Both the position numbers and the translations under genes were made by a program. From NCBI GenBank assembly GCA_017462505.1, contig JAFTQY010000040.1:1-22293 (forward strand): a stretch of DNA of 22,293 nucleotides, written 5' to 3'. Shown here in pieces: positions 1 through 7,284 of the stretch. Origin of the DNA: Clostridia bacterium (GTDB lineage Bacteria > Bacillota_A > Clostridia > Christensenellales > Borkfalkiaceae). Position 1 is the stretch's first letter; each line of letters opens with the position of its first letter. A model generated the notes under the pieces. The model was not told where the DNA came from. It made no database searches and saw nothing but the letters and a program-made list of their open reading frames with translations.

Positions 1-1
1 C

Positions 2-223
2 GGCGTATGCTCTTCGCGTTGTCCTGCAGGTATTTCGCATCCTCAAGTTGCGCTCTTGACTCGTAGATTGACGGGTAAATATCTTGCTCCTCAAACCGAA
101 CACCTTATCAATCGTGTTGCGGAAATCGACAGAGGGGATTGCAAGGCGGCGCTTGAAGCGATCATGAACACGCCTTTGGAAGAACAGAAACATCTCTATA
201 ACAATAGAGAAATCGAAAAATAA
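2..223 (+). CDS. C-terminal end of a probable iron-sulfur oxidoreductase subunit (5'-truncated by window)
   Basis: An open frame enters from the left edge and ends in TAA at 221-223, leaving 73 codons. The visible part starts with Cys residues in the pattern CSSRCP, followed by AGISHPQVALL, a helical region and a charged tail ending NNREIEK. A Cys pair followed by Pro is typical of 4Fe-4S ligation, and this end sits directly before a fumarate-reductase-like flavoprotein, so an electron-transfer partner subunit is the best reading. The TAA overlaps the AAGGAGG ribosome site (222-228) of the next gene, which suggests co-transcription and translational coupling. The N-terminal domains are outside the window, so the exact family is uncertain. 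An NAD(P)H-linked iron-sulfur flavoprotein subunit is an alternative. Confidence 0.6.
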   Translation, partial: GVCSSRCPAGISHPQVALLTRRLTGKYLAPQTEHLINRVAEIDRGDCKAALEAIMNTPLEEQKHLYNNREIEK

Positions 224-236
224 GGAGGTTGGCTTT

Positions 237-1841
237 ATGTATCACTATACAGATGAACAATTAGAATCTATGAAAAAAGTAGAAGCGACGCGCGCTTCCC
301 GTAGAGAAAACCTGCACGTGCGCATGACGGCAGAAGAAAAAGACGCCGTTTTGGCTTCCTTCCACCCCGATTACATTACTTCCGCGTATGAAGAATTGAA
401 AGTTGGTCAAAATAAAGGTGGAAAGGTTTTACACGAGCTTGCGGATTTGTTACAAGGCCATTCCCGCGTAAAGGATATGGATATCGATTTAACGAAGATC
501 GATTACGACGTAGACGTACTTGTTATCGGCGGCGGCGGGGCAGGTTCTTCCGCGGCAATCGAAGCGAATGAACGCGGCGCAAAAGTTATGATCGCAACGA
601 AGCTCCGTCTTGGCGACGCAAATACAGCGATGGCGGAAGGGGGTATTCAGGCGGCAGATAAGCCCAACGACAGCCCTGCTACCCATTACCTTGACGCGCT
701 TGGAGGCGGACATTTCAAAAACAAACCCGAACTTTTGTATAAGCTCGTAAACGAAGCTCCCGAAGCGATTTTGTGGCTGAATAAACTCGGCGTTATGTTC
801 GATAAGGAAGCGGACGGCACGATGGTAACGACGCACGGCGGCGGTACTTCGAGAAAGCGTATGCACGCTTGCCGCGACTATTCCGGTTCGGAAATTATGA
901 GAACGCTCCGCGATGAAGTATTCAACCGTGGAATTACGGTCGTTGATTTTACGGCGGCGATCGAATTGATCAAAGATACCGACGGAAAAATCGCAGGCGC
1001 GGTGCTTATGAATATGGAAACGAAAGAGATCTTGATCGCGCGCGCAAAGACGGTCGTTATCGCAACGGGCGGCGCAGGCAGATTACACTATCAAGGTTTC
1101 CCCACGTCCAACCACTACGGCGCGACGGCGGACGGTTTGGTGCTTGCATACAGAGCGGGTGCAAAATTGCTCTATCCCGAAACGTTGCAGTATCACCCTA
1201 CGGGCGCGGCAGAGCCTACGCAGATCTACGGTGCGCTCGTAACCGAAAAGGTTCGTTCGCTCGGCGCACAGCTCGTCAACAAAGACGGCGAGGCGTTCGT
1301 ATATTCGCTGGAAACGCGTGACGTAACGGCGTCGTCGATCATTCGTGAGTGCAAACAAAACGGCAACGGTATCAAGACGACGGACGGCGAGGGCGTTTGG
1401 CTGGACACGCCGCTTATCGACATTTTGAACGGCGAGGGCACGATCGAAAAACGTATTCCCGCAATGCTTAGAATGTTCGGTAAATACGGTATCGATATCC
1501 GTAAAGAACCGATCTTGATCTATCCCACCTTGCATTATCAAAACGGCGGTATCGATATCGGCGCAAACGGTATGACGTGCATTGAAAACCTGTACGTAGC
1601 AGGCGAGGCGGTCGGCGGTATCCACGGTACGAACAGACTTATGGGCAACTCTTTGCTCGACATCATCGTATTCGGCAGAAACGCAGGTCAGCAGGCAGGC
1701 GAAAAGTACAAGAGCGTAGAACTTAAAGAGCTTACGCTCGACCACGTACAGGCGTTTGAGAAAGAACTTTGCGAGGCAGGTATTTCTTCGGACGTGCAGT
1801 CGCCCAAGCTTTTGCCCGATTACAGAAGACAGGCAAACTAA
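237..1841 (+). CDS. Fumarate reductase/succinate dehydrogenase-like FAD flavoprotein
   Basis: 534 residues. After a charged N-terminal extension of about 90 residues comes the dinucleotide-binding motif GGGGAGSSAA (from residue 98), then NTAMAEGGI (129-137), HACRD (210-214), YHPTG around H320, R340 in EKVRS, TLHY with H433, and HGTNR with R467. These correspond to the FAD-binding and catalytic segments of FrdA/SdhA/NadB enzymes. The residue aligned with the His that carries covalent FAD in FrdA/SdhA is N129, so FAD is probably non-covalent. The long helical C-terminal domain of FrdA is largely missing: the protein stops about 65 residues after R467. Start chosen at ATG 237, 8 nt after AAGGAGG. 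Likely job: fumarate reduction with electrons from the upstream iron-sulfur partner. Related activities (L-aspartate oxidase, other unsaturated-acid reductases) cannot be excluded. Confidence 0.82.
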   Translation: MYHYTDEQLESMKKVEATRASRRENLHVRMTAEEKDAVLASFHPDYITSAYEELKVGQNKGGKVLHELADLLQGHSRVKDMDIDLTKIDYDVDVLVIGGGGAGSSAAIEANERGAKVMIATKLRLGDANTAMAEGGIQAADKPNDSPATHYLDALGGGHFKNKPELLYKLVNEAPEAILWLNKLGVMFDKEADGTMVTTHGGGTSRKRMHACRDYSGSEIMRTLRDEVFNRGITVVDFTAAIELIKDTDGKIAGAVLMNMETKEILIARAKTVVIATGGAGRLHYQGFPTSNHYGATADGLVLAYRAGAKLLYPETLQYHPTGAAEPTQIYGALVTEKVRSLGAQLVNKDGEAFVYSLETRDVTASSIIRECKQNGNGIKTTDGEGVWLDTPLIDILNGEGTIEKRIPAMLRMFGKYGIDIRKEPILIYPTLHYQNGGIDIGANGMTCIENLYVAGEAVGGIHGTNRLMGNSLLDIIVFGRNAGQQAGEKYKSVELKELTLDHVQAFEKELCEAGISSDVQSPKLLPDYRRQAN

Positions 1842-1870
1842 AAATAAGAACAAATTGATAAAATAAGCAA

Positions 1871-1909
1871 GGACAAAACGCACGAGGTACGCTTTGTGCG
1901 TTTTCGTCC
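1871..1909 (+). terminator. Intergenic hairpin, possible attenuating terminator
   Basis: GGACAAAACGCAC (1871-1883) pairs with GTGCGTTTTCGTCC (1896-1909) across a 12-nt loop, with one bulged C. The stem is long, but the downstream bases are GTAAAAAAC rather than a T-run. It may therefore reduce, not stop, transcription into the exchanger gene, or protect the upstream mRNA end. No promoter is apparent between it and the next start at 1931. Confidence 0.5.
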
Positions 1910-1930
1910 GTAAAAAACAGGAGAGATATT

Positions 1931-3226
1931 ATGTATTTTTATGAAGTATTGAATTCTCTGCTTGTGCCTTTATTCGTTGCTTTTGCGGTAATCGTATTGG
2001 GTTTGTTGCTCGGTAGGGTTACAATCAAAGGCATTTCGCTCGGTACGGCAGGTGTATTGCTTGTGGCTATTTTGGTCGGTATTTTGTTTTCAAAATTCCC
2101 GACGATTGAAATTGCAGGTAAGCAGATTACTCTTTGGAGTACAGCTAAATCGTTTGAGGGTGGTTTGGGCTTTATAAAAGATGATGCGGGTGCAATTACA
2201 GAGGTTGCACTTGGTAAATTTAAGACATACTCAATCGAAAGTGTATTTAGTACGATTTCCAATATTGGTACGGTATTGTTCGTAACGGCGGTTGGGCTTA
2301 TCGCAGGACCTAAATTCTTCCGTTCTTTCAACAAAAGTATGATGGCTTACGTATTTATGGGCGCAATTATCGTATTGGTTGGCGTAGGTATTACTGTTGT
2401 AATTAGTGCGGTCGATACGAAAATGGATATTGCTATGGGTACAGGACTTTTGTCTGGCTCGCTCACGTCCACGCCTGCGTTCTCTGCGGCAAAAGATGCG
2501 GCAGGCTCTGCGTCGGGTCAGGTAATCGCTGGTTACGGTATTGGATATTTGTACGGGGTGCTCGGCGTTGTATTGTTCGTACAGATCATGCCCAAGCTTT
2601 TGAAAGTAGATATTGCAAAGGAAAGAGAATCTTTCGTTGCAGCAAATACTTTGCAAATTAAAGACGATGGTAAGAAACGTTTTTCGATTGACGAATTTGC
2701 GTTCTTCCCGTTTATGACGACGGTCGTTTTAGGTTTGATTATAGGCTGTATCAAGGTTCCTATCGGCAACGGAAACTATTTCAGCTTCGGCTCGTCGGGC
2801 GGTACGCTGATTGCAGGCTTGATCGTAGGTCATTTCGGTCATTTTGGCAAGATCGACATGAAGGTACCCAAGCAAACATTGAACTTCTTCCGTGAACTTG
2901 GTTTGGTTTTATTCTTGGTCGGTGCAGGCGTTCCTGGCGGTGTTAAATTCATTTCTTCTTTCAAATGGATCTATATCGTATACGGTATTATTATGGCGAC
3001 TGTGCCTATGGTTGTTGGTTTTATCCTCGGCAAATATGTATTCAAGCTGTCTATTTTCAACAGCCTCGGCTCGATCACGGGCGGTATGACCAGTACGCCT
3101 GCGCTCGGCTCGCTGATCAGCGTAGCAGGTACGGACGACGTATCGTCGGCGTATGCGGCAACCTATCCGTTTGCGCTTGTATTGATCGTAGTATCGTGCA
3201 ACCTGCTGGTACTGTTACCTTTCTAA
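1931..3226 (+). CDS. AspT/YidE/SucE-type membrane exchanger (AAEx family)
   Basis: 431 residues, mostly hydrophobic, about ten membrane segments. It has the internal duplication of the aspartate:alanine exchanger family: the N-terminal signature GLLLGRVTIKGISLG near residues 24-38, and the paired motifs TSTPAF (179-184) and TSTPAL (387-392) in the two halves. The linker between halves is short and hydrophilic and lacks the regulatory RCK_C domains found in longer relatives such as YidE/YbjL. Known members exchange aspartate for alanine (AspT) or export succinate (SucE1 of Corynebacterium). Directly after a fumarate-reductase-like gene, succinate or another C4-dicarboxylate is the most attractive substrate, but this is inference. 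A GGAGAG site at 1920-1925 precedes ATG 1931. The first half looks richer in A+T than neighbouring genes. Confidence 0.8.
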   Translation: MYFYEVLNSLLVPLFVAFAVIVLGLLLGRVTIKGISLGTAGVLLVAILVGILFSKFPTIEIAGKQITLWSTAKSFEGGLGFIKDDAGAITEVALGKFKTYSIESVFSTISNIGTVLFVTAVGLIAGPKFFRSFNKSMMAYVFMGAIIVLVGVGITVVISAVDTKMDIAMGTGLLSGSLTSTPAFSAAKDAAGSASGQVIAGYGIGYLYGVLGVVLFVQIMPKLLKVDIAKERESFVAANTLQIKDDGKKRFSIDEFAFFPFMTTVVLGLIIGCIKVPIGNGNYFSFGSSGGTLIAGLIVGHFGHFGKIDMKVPKQTLNFFRELGLVLFLVGAGVPGGVKFISSFKWIYIVYGIIMATVPMVVGFILGKYVFKLSIFNSLGSITGGMTSTPALGSLISVAGTDDVSSAYAATYPFALVLIVVSCNLLVLLPF

Positions 3227-3237
3227 CAAAATACAAA

Positions 3238-3270
3238 GAAAAAATCGGTGGAAACGCCGATTTTTCTTTT
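3238..3270 (+). terminator. Rho-independent terminator
   Basis: AAAAAATCGGTG (3239-3250) and CGCCGATTTTT (3255-3265) form a stem closed by a GAAA tetraloop (one G-T pair) and followed by TTTTCTTTT-type bases up to 3270. It lies 12 nt after the exchanger stop codon and closes the left-edge operon. Confidence 0.88.
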
Positions 3271-3291
3271 ACAAAAAGCACGTTCAAACAT

Positions 3292-3320
3292 TTGACAAGT
3301 TCTGGTAAAACTGGTATACT
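3292..3320 (+). promoter_or_regulatory. Consensus sigma-70-type promoter for the riboswitch-ATPase unit
   Basis: TTGACA (3292-3297), a 17-nt spacer, then TATACT (3315-3320). Transcription should start near 3327, just before the conserved GGGAGTAGC of the riboswitch. Confidence 0.85.
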
Positions 3321-3330
3321 TAAAAAGTAA

Positions 3331-3416
3331 ACAGAGGGAGTAGCAAACGCGAAAGCGGTGGCAAGTCAACATTCTCGGCGCGGTCAGCGCCTGGCTGCCT
3401 TGATTGCAAGACTCGT
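3331..3416 (+). promoter_or_regulatory. yybP-ykoY (manganese) riboswitch aptamer
   Basis: The leader contains the hallmark GGGAGTAGC (3336-3344) paired through a short P1 (GAG 3334-3336 with CTC 3412-3414) to the conserved 3' strand GCAAGA (3406-3411). Between them are a GAAA-capped CGC/GCG hairpin (3348-3357), and a second arm with TCAACATTCTC (3366-3376), GGCGC/GCGCC stem and TGGCTGCC (3392-3399). These are the two adjacent arms whose loops form the Mn2+ site in this class. Known yybP-ykoY RNAs sense Mn2+ and often precede P-type ATPases or MntP-type exporters. Here a terminator follows at 3467-3495 and a cation ATPase at 3557. I infer that Mn2+ binding favours read-through into the ATPase gene. 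Confidence 0.9.
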
Positions 3417-3466
3417 CATCGGCAATCGTCGTGCGAGAAAAACCCGTTTTTATACGAAAGATTTTT

Positions 3467-3495
3467 CAAGTACGGCGACCCGTACTTGTTTTTTT
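3467..3495 (+). terminator. Riboswitch expression-platform terminator
   Basis: CAAGTACGG (3467-3475) and CCGTACTTG (3480-3488) form a perfect 9-bp stem with a CGAC loop, followed by seven T (3489-3495). It lies about 50 nt after the aptamer and 60 nt before the ATPase start, so it terminates transcription inside the leader unless prevented. CTCG (3412-3415) at the aptamer's 3' strand can also pair with CGAG (3434-3437), a possible competing helix. Confidence 0.88.
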
Positions 3496-3556
3496 GTTCC
3501 ACGAAGTATTATTCGTGTGTAAATATGGAATAAACTATAAAGACGTAGGAGTAAAG

Positions 3557-6199
3557 ATGAAACATTATTGCGAAGACAAACAGGCGGTTTTGCAGGCGTT
3601 GAACACGTCCGAAAAAACAGGTCTTAGCGGCGCGGAGGCGAGCGAAAGACTGTTGCAAAACGGCAAAAACAAGTTGGTTGCGGCAAAGAAAAAATCGATT
3701 GTTCGTCGCTTTTTAGAACAGCTCGCCGACCCGATGATCATTATTTTGATCGTTGCGGCGGTGATCAGCGGCGTGCTTGCGGTGCGCGAAGGCGAGGGGT
3801 ACGTGGACGTAATCATTATCGGCGCGGTCGTTTTGATCAACGCGATTTTGGGCGTGGTGCAAGAGAGCAAAGCGGAAAAAGCGATTGAAGCGTTGCAAGA
3901 GATGTCCGCCGCACATTCCAAGGTCTTGCGCGACGGCAGAATACAGATTATCCCCAGCGAGGATTTGGTCGTTGGCGATATCGTTTTGCTCGAAGCGGGC
4001 GACGCTGTGCCCGCAGACGGCAGAATTTTGGAAAGCGCCAGCTTGAAGATCGAAGAGGCGGCGCTCACGGGCGAATCCGTCCCCGTTGAAAAAATCGTTT
4101 CGGCGATCAAGGTCAGCGAAACGGGCAGGGACGTGCCGCTTGGTGATCGTAAAAACATGATATACATGGGCGGTACGGTCGTGTACGGCCGCGGCGTAGC
4201 CGTTGTTACGGCGACGGGTATGGATACCGAAATGGGTAAGATCGCGGGCGCGTTGGCGCAGGCGCAGGAGGGCAAAACGCCTTTGCAAAGAAAGCTTTCT
4301 CAGCTTTCCAAAGTGCTTACCTGGCTCGTTTTGGGCATCTGCGGCGTAGTATTTGTCGTTAAGATTTTGTACGCGGGCACGCTCAACGTGGACGTGGGTA
4401 TCGAATCGTTCATGGCGGCAGTATCGCTTGCGGTTGCGGCGATCCCCGAGGGGCTTGCCACGGTCGTTACCGTCGTGCTGTCGATCGGCGTTACCAACAT
4501 GTCCAAGCGCAACGCGATCATTCGTAAACTGACGGCGGTGGAAACGCTCGGCTGCGCACAGATTATCTGTTCGGATAAGACGGGTACGCTTACGCAGAAC
4601 AAAATGACGGTCGTGGATTTCTTCGGCGAGGACGAAAACGCGATTGCTCGCGCTATGGCGCTTTGCAGCGACGCGGCAATCGACGAGGAAGGCTCGGTCA
4701 CGGGTGAACCGACGGAAACGGCGCTTGCGGTTTGGGCAGATAAGCTCGGCATGAAAAACCCCGCGTTAAAGGCGGAATATCCCCGTATCGGCGAAGCGCC
4801 CTTCGATTCTAACAGAAAAATGATGTCCACGGTGCATAGCGCGGGGGACGTTATCGTGCAATACACCAAGGGTGCGCCCGACGTAGTCATCGACCGTTGT
4901 ACGCATTATCTTGTAGACGGAAAAGCCGTTCCTATGACGGCGGAATACAAAGCCGAAATTTTGGCGGCGAACAAGGCTATGGCGGATAAGGCGTTGCGCG
5001 TCTTGGCATGCGCTACCCGCGTTTGGGAAAAACAGCCCGATGAATTCTCGCCTGAAAGCTTGGAAGAAAAGCTTTGCTTTACGGGGCTTTGCGGTATGAT
5101 CGACCCCGTCCGTCCCGAGGTTAAGGTGGCGATCGAACAATGCCGCGAGGCAGGTGTACGTCCCATTATGATCACGGGCGACCATATCGACACGGCGATT
5201 GCGATCGCGAAAGAGCTCGGCATTTTGGACGAGGGCGTTCGCGCGGTATCGGGTGCGCAGCTCGACGAAATGGACGACGAAACCTTTGAAAAGGAATTCC
5301 GCAATATCAGCGTGTACGCACGCGTACAGCCCGAACACAAGACCCGTATCGTCAACGCATGGCGCGGCGCAGGGTTTGTTACGGCGATGACGGGGGACGG
5401 CGTAAACGACGCGCCCTCTATCAAAGCGGCGGATATCGGCGTGGGCATGGGCATTACGGGTACGGACGTAACCAAAAACGTCGCGGATATGGTACTCACC
5501 GACGACAACTTCGCAACGATCGTCGGCGCGGTGGAAGAGGGTAGACGTATCTACGATAATATCCGTAAAGCCATTCAATTCCTTCTCGCGTCCAACATGA
5601 GCGAGGTTATCGGTATTTTCGTAGCGACGCTTTGCGGCTTTACCTTGCTCAAACCCGTACACCTGCTTTGGATCAACTTGATCACGGACACCTTCCCCGC
5701 GTTGGCGCTCGGCGTGGAAAAGGCAGAACCCAACGTAATGAAACGCAAACCGCGCGACCCGAAATCAGGTATATTCTCAGGTGGCTTGGGCATAGACGTA
5801 TTATATCAAGGCATATTGCTTGCGGCGTTGACCCTCGGTTCGTATTTCCTTGGCAGATACCTGCTTGCTCCGACGGGCTCTAACGTGGCGGAACACGGTA
5901 CGACGATGGCGTTCTTGACCCTGTCTATGGCGGAAATTTTCCACAGCTTTAATATGCGTTCTCAGCGGGACAGTGTATTTAAAATGAAAGGGCACAACGT
6001 CGTGCTTTGGATTGCGGCGGTCGGTTCGCTGTTGCTCACCACGGCGGTATGCGAGATACCTTTCCTTGCCAACGCGTTTGGGTTTGAGCACGTAGGCTTT
6101 GTCGAATATGCGGTGGCGGTCGGTATGGGCTTGCTCGTAATTCCCGTCGTAGAACTGGTAAAATGGGTGCAAAGAGCGTGCAAAAAGAAAAAAGCATGA
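3557..6199 (+). CDS. P2-type cation-transporting ATPase, probable Mn2+/Ca2+ exporter
   Basis: 880 residues with the full P-type set: actuator TGES (171-174), M4 PEGL with E298, phosphorylation motif DKTGTLT (D340), nucleotide-binding KGAPD, and hinge GDGVNDAP (613-620). Ion-site residues seen in Ca2+ pumps of the SERCA type are kept: N680 and E683 in M5, and N707, T710, D711 in M6 (WINLITD). The P2A subclass moves Ca2+ or Mn2+ out of the cytoplasm. The upstream manganese riboswitch makes Mn2+ the likely physiological substrate, as for riboswitch-controlled YoaB-type pumps. ATG 3557 is chosen because AGGAG (3547-3551) precedes it and the family N-terminus begins there. The same frame is open back to 3404, but that stretch is riboswitch and terminator RNA. 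Confidence 0.93.
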   Translation: MKHYCEDKQAVLQALNTSEKTGLSGAEASERLLQNGKNKLVAAKKKSIVRRFLEQLADPMIIILIVAAVISGVLAVREGEGYVDVIIIGAVVLINAILGVVQESKAEKAIEALQEMSAAHSKVLRDGRIQIIPSEDLVVGDIVLLEAGDAVPADGRILESASLKIEEAALTGESVPVEKIVSAIKVSETGRDVPLGDRKNMIYMGGTVVYGRGVAVVTATGMDTEMGKIAGALAQAQEGKTPLQRKLSQLSKVLTWLVLGICGVVFVVKILYAGTLNVDVGIESFMAAVSLAVAAIPEGLATVVTVVLSIGVTNMSKRNAIIRKLTAVETLGCAQIICSDKTGTLTQNKMTVVDFFGEDENAIARAMALCSDAAIDEEGSVTGEPTETALAVWADKLGMKNPALKAEYPRIGEAPFDSNRKMMSTVHSAGDVIVQYTKGAPDVVIDRCTHYLVDGKAVPMTAEYKAEILAANKAMADKALRVLACATRVWEKQPDEFSPESLEEKLCFTGLCGMIDPVRPEVKVAIEQCREAGVRPIMITGDHIDTAIAIAKELGILDEGVRAVSGAQLDEMDDETFEKEFRNISVYARVQPEHKTRIVNAWRGAGFVTAMTGDGVNDAPSIKAADIGVGMGITGTDVTKNVADMVLTDDNFATIVGAVEEGRRIYDNIRKAIQFLLASNMSEVIGIFVATLCGFTLLKPVHLLWINLITDTFPALALGVEKAEPNVMKRKPRDPKSGIFSGGLGIDVLYQGILLAALTLGSYFLGRYLLAPTGSNVAEHGTTMAFLTLSMAEIFHSFNMRSQRDSVFKMKGHNVVLWIAAVGSLLLTTAVCEIPFLANAFGFEHVGFVEYAVAVGMGLLVIPVVELVKWVQRACKKKKA

Positions 6200-6309
6200 T
6201 ACCCGTGTCGTGATGAACGAAAAAACAGGAAAATTAGCGATTTAACAAAAAAATTGCAAAAAAATCGAAAAAAAAGCCTTTTTTTGGGTAAAAATTTTTC
6301 TTCAACCCC
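6200..6309. other. A+T-rich intergenic stretch, at most a weak terminator
   Basis: No gene is visible. The only hairpin candidate is a run of A (6268-6275), GCC, then seven T (6279-6285). This is a pure A-T stem with a 3-nt loop and would be a poor terminator, although the T-rich AAAATTTTTC after it could help. Whether the ATPase transcript ends here is unclear. Confidence 0.4.
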
Positions 6310-6338
6310 TTGACCGACGGCGTTTGATATGATATAAT
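6310..6338 (+). promoter_or_regulatory. Strong sigma-70-type promoter with extended -10
   Basis: TTGACC (6310-6315), a 17-nt spacer, then TATAAT (6333-6338) preceded by TGA, giving an extended -10. Transcription should start near 6345 and drive the gene at 6444. Confidence 0.85.
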
Positions 6339-6344
6339 TATACT

Positions 6345-6443
6345 AACAAACAAAAGAAAATCCGTTAAAAAATCAATTCAACGGATACCTGCCCCCACCT
6401 TTTGGGGTTGGACGGCGGAAAAAATTAAAAAAGAGGTGGAGAC
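6345..6443 (+). promoter_or_regulatory. Structured 5' leader with possible anti-Shine-Dalgarno
   Basis: About 100 nt lie between the predicted transcription start and ATG 6444. ATCCGTT (6360-6366) and AACGGAT (6380-6386) form one stem. CCCCA (6393-6397) and TGGGG (6403-6407) form a second. The bases CCACCT (6395-6400), partly inside the second stem, also match the ribosome site AGGTGG (6434-6439) exactly, so two mutually exclusive folds are possible. It fits no riboswitch class I recognise. Confidence 0.4.
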
Positions 6444-7172
6444 ATGGCTGACAACAACGTAACTGGAAAAGATTTGACGATGGAATCTTTGGCAAAAGAG
6501 ATTCGCTTTGCTTATAAGCAGAATCAGAGCATTTACACGCAGCTGTCGGCAAGAATCGACGCGCTTGAAAAAGAGCTGGCTGAACTCAAAAAGAACGGGG
6601 TAGCTTGCGTTGCGCCTTGCGAATCTGCGGTGGAAGAAATCGCGGCAACGGAAGAAACGGGCGAAACTGAAATGGTTACCCGTTACAAGAAGAGCTTTGT
6701 TGCGAAAATGAAACAGAGCGACGCAAAGCTCAAAGTATATTACAGCGATATCAAAAACGCGTTTGATCTGTACAAGAGAATTAACTCTACGGTCAGCTTG
6801 CAGGGCGACAGATTTAACCTTGGCCGCGACACGATCGCAAAGATAACGGTTGTGGGCAAAACGTTGAAACTGTATCTTGCGTTGGACGTAAACGATCCCG
6901 AACTCAAAGAAACGGTATATCATCAAAAATACGTAGGCGATCAAAAGGCATACGAGGCTACGCCTTTCCTGATCAAGGTCAAGAGCGAAGTTGGCGCAAA
7001 GAAAGCCGTTCGTTTGGTAAAATATCTTGCCGCGAAGTTGGAAGCGGTGGAAGATCCTACCTTTGAACCCGTTGATTACGTTGCCGAATTTGCATACGAA
7101 ACGGACGAACAATTGATCAAGAAGGGTCTTATCAAAGTAACGCAGGGTAAGAAGATCAGCCTTAATTTCTAA
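6444..7172 (+). CDS. Conserved clostridial-type protein of unknown function with N-terminal coiled coil
   Basis: 242 residues, no signal peptide or membrane segment. Residues about 20-50 form a likely coiled coil (QLSARIDALEKELAELKK). An acidic linker with two Cys follows, then a basic alpha/beta domain from about residue 79. That domain has the pattern RYKKSFxAK, YYSDIKNAF, FNLGRD, GKTLKLYLAL, and ATPFLIKVKSE. I recall this pattern, in the form 'RYxKSFxAKLxQ...YYxxIKN...GKTLxxYxAL', from many uncharacterised Firmicutes proteins, but I know no assigned function. A strong ribosome site GAGGTGG sits 4 nt before ATG 6444. The gene has its own promoter and terminator, so it is a single-gene unit. 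The strong promoter and leader suggest considerable or controlled expression. Confidence 0.75.
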   Translation: MADNNVTGKDLTMESLAKEIRFAYKQNQSIYTQLSARIDALEKELAELKKNGVACVAPCESAVEEIAATEETGETEMVTRYKKSFVAKMKQSDAKLKVYYSDIKNAFDLYKRINSTVSLQGDRFNLGRDTIAKITVVGKTLKLYLALDVNDPELKETVYHQKYVGDQKAYEATPFLIKVKSEVGAKKAVRLVKYLAAKLEAVEDPTFEPVDYVAEFAYETDEQLIKKGLIKVTQGKKISLNF

Positions 7173-7207
7173 GGTTTAAAACAAAAGATACATACGAATA
7201 AACGATG

Positions 7208-7245
7208 GAGAGCTGATAATTTCATATTTTCGGCTCTCTATTTTA
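7208..7245 (+). terminator. Probable rho-independent terminator
   Basis: GAGAGCTGA (7208-7216) pairs with TCGGCTCTC (7230-7238; one G-T pair) over a 13-nt loop, followed by TATTTTAT. It separates the uncharacterised gene from the long RNase J operon. Confidence 0.68.
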
Positions 7246-7247
7246 TG

Positions 7248-7270
7248 AACGGAAAAAATCCGTTAAGGAG
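7248..7270 (+). promoter_or_regulatory. Small hairpin abutting the RNase J ribosome-binding site
   Basis: AACGGA (7248-7253) and TCCGTT (7259-7264) form a 6-bp stem over five A, directly followed by AAGGAG (7265-7270). That site is 14 nt from the GTG start at 7285, a long spacing, so initiation may be weak or controlled. No good promoter is visible between 7173 and 7284, so the operon promoter is unresolved. Confidence 0.4.
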
Positions 7271-7284
7271 AATTTTTTAGTAAG

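Noticed and set aside
489..866. Minus-strand open frames inside the flavoprotein, and similar frames antisense to the ATPase, RNase J and M3 genes
   Set aside because: These arise from the codon bias of the sense genes and lack ribosome sites and recognisable domains. No minus-strand gene in the window could be supported.
3404..3556. N-terminal extension of the P-type ATPase starting upstream at 3404
   Set aside because: This stretch holds the 3' end of the riboswitch and an intrinsic terminator. ATG 3557 has a proper ribosome site and matches the family N-terminus.
7173..7284. A promoter for the RNase J operon in the intergenic region
   Set aside because: No -35/-10 pair with acceptable spacing was found by eye; only a terminator and a small hairpin are visible, so I did not annotate a promoter.
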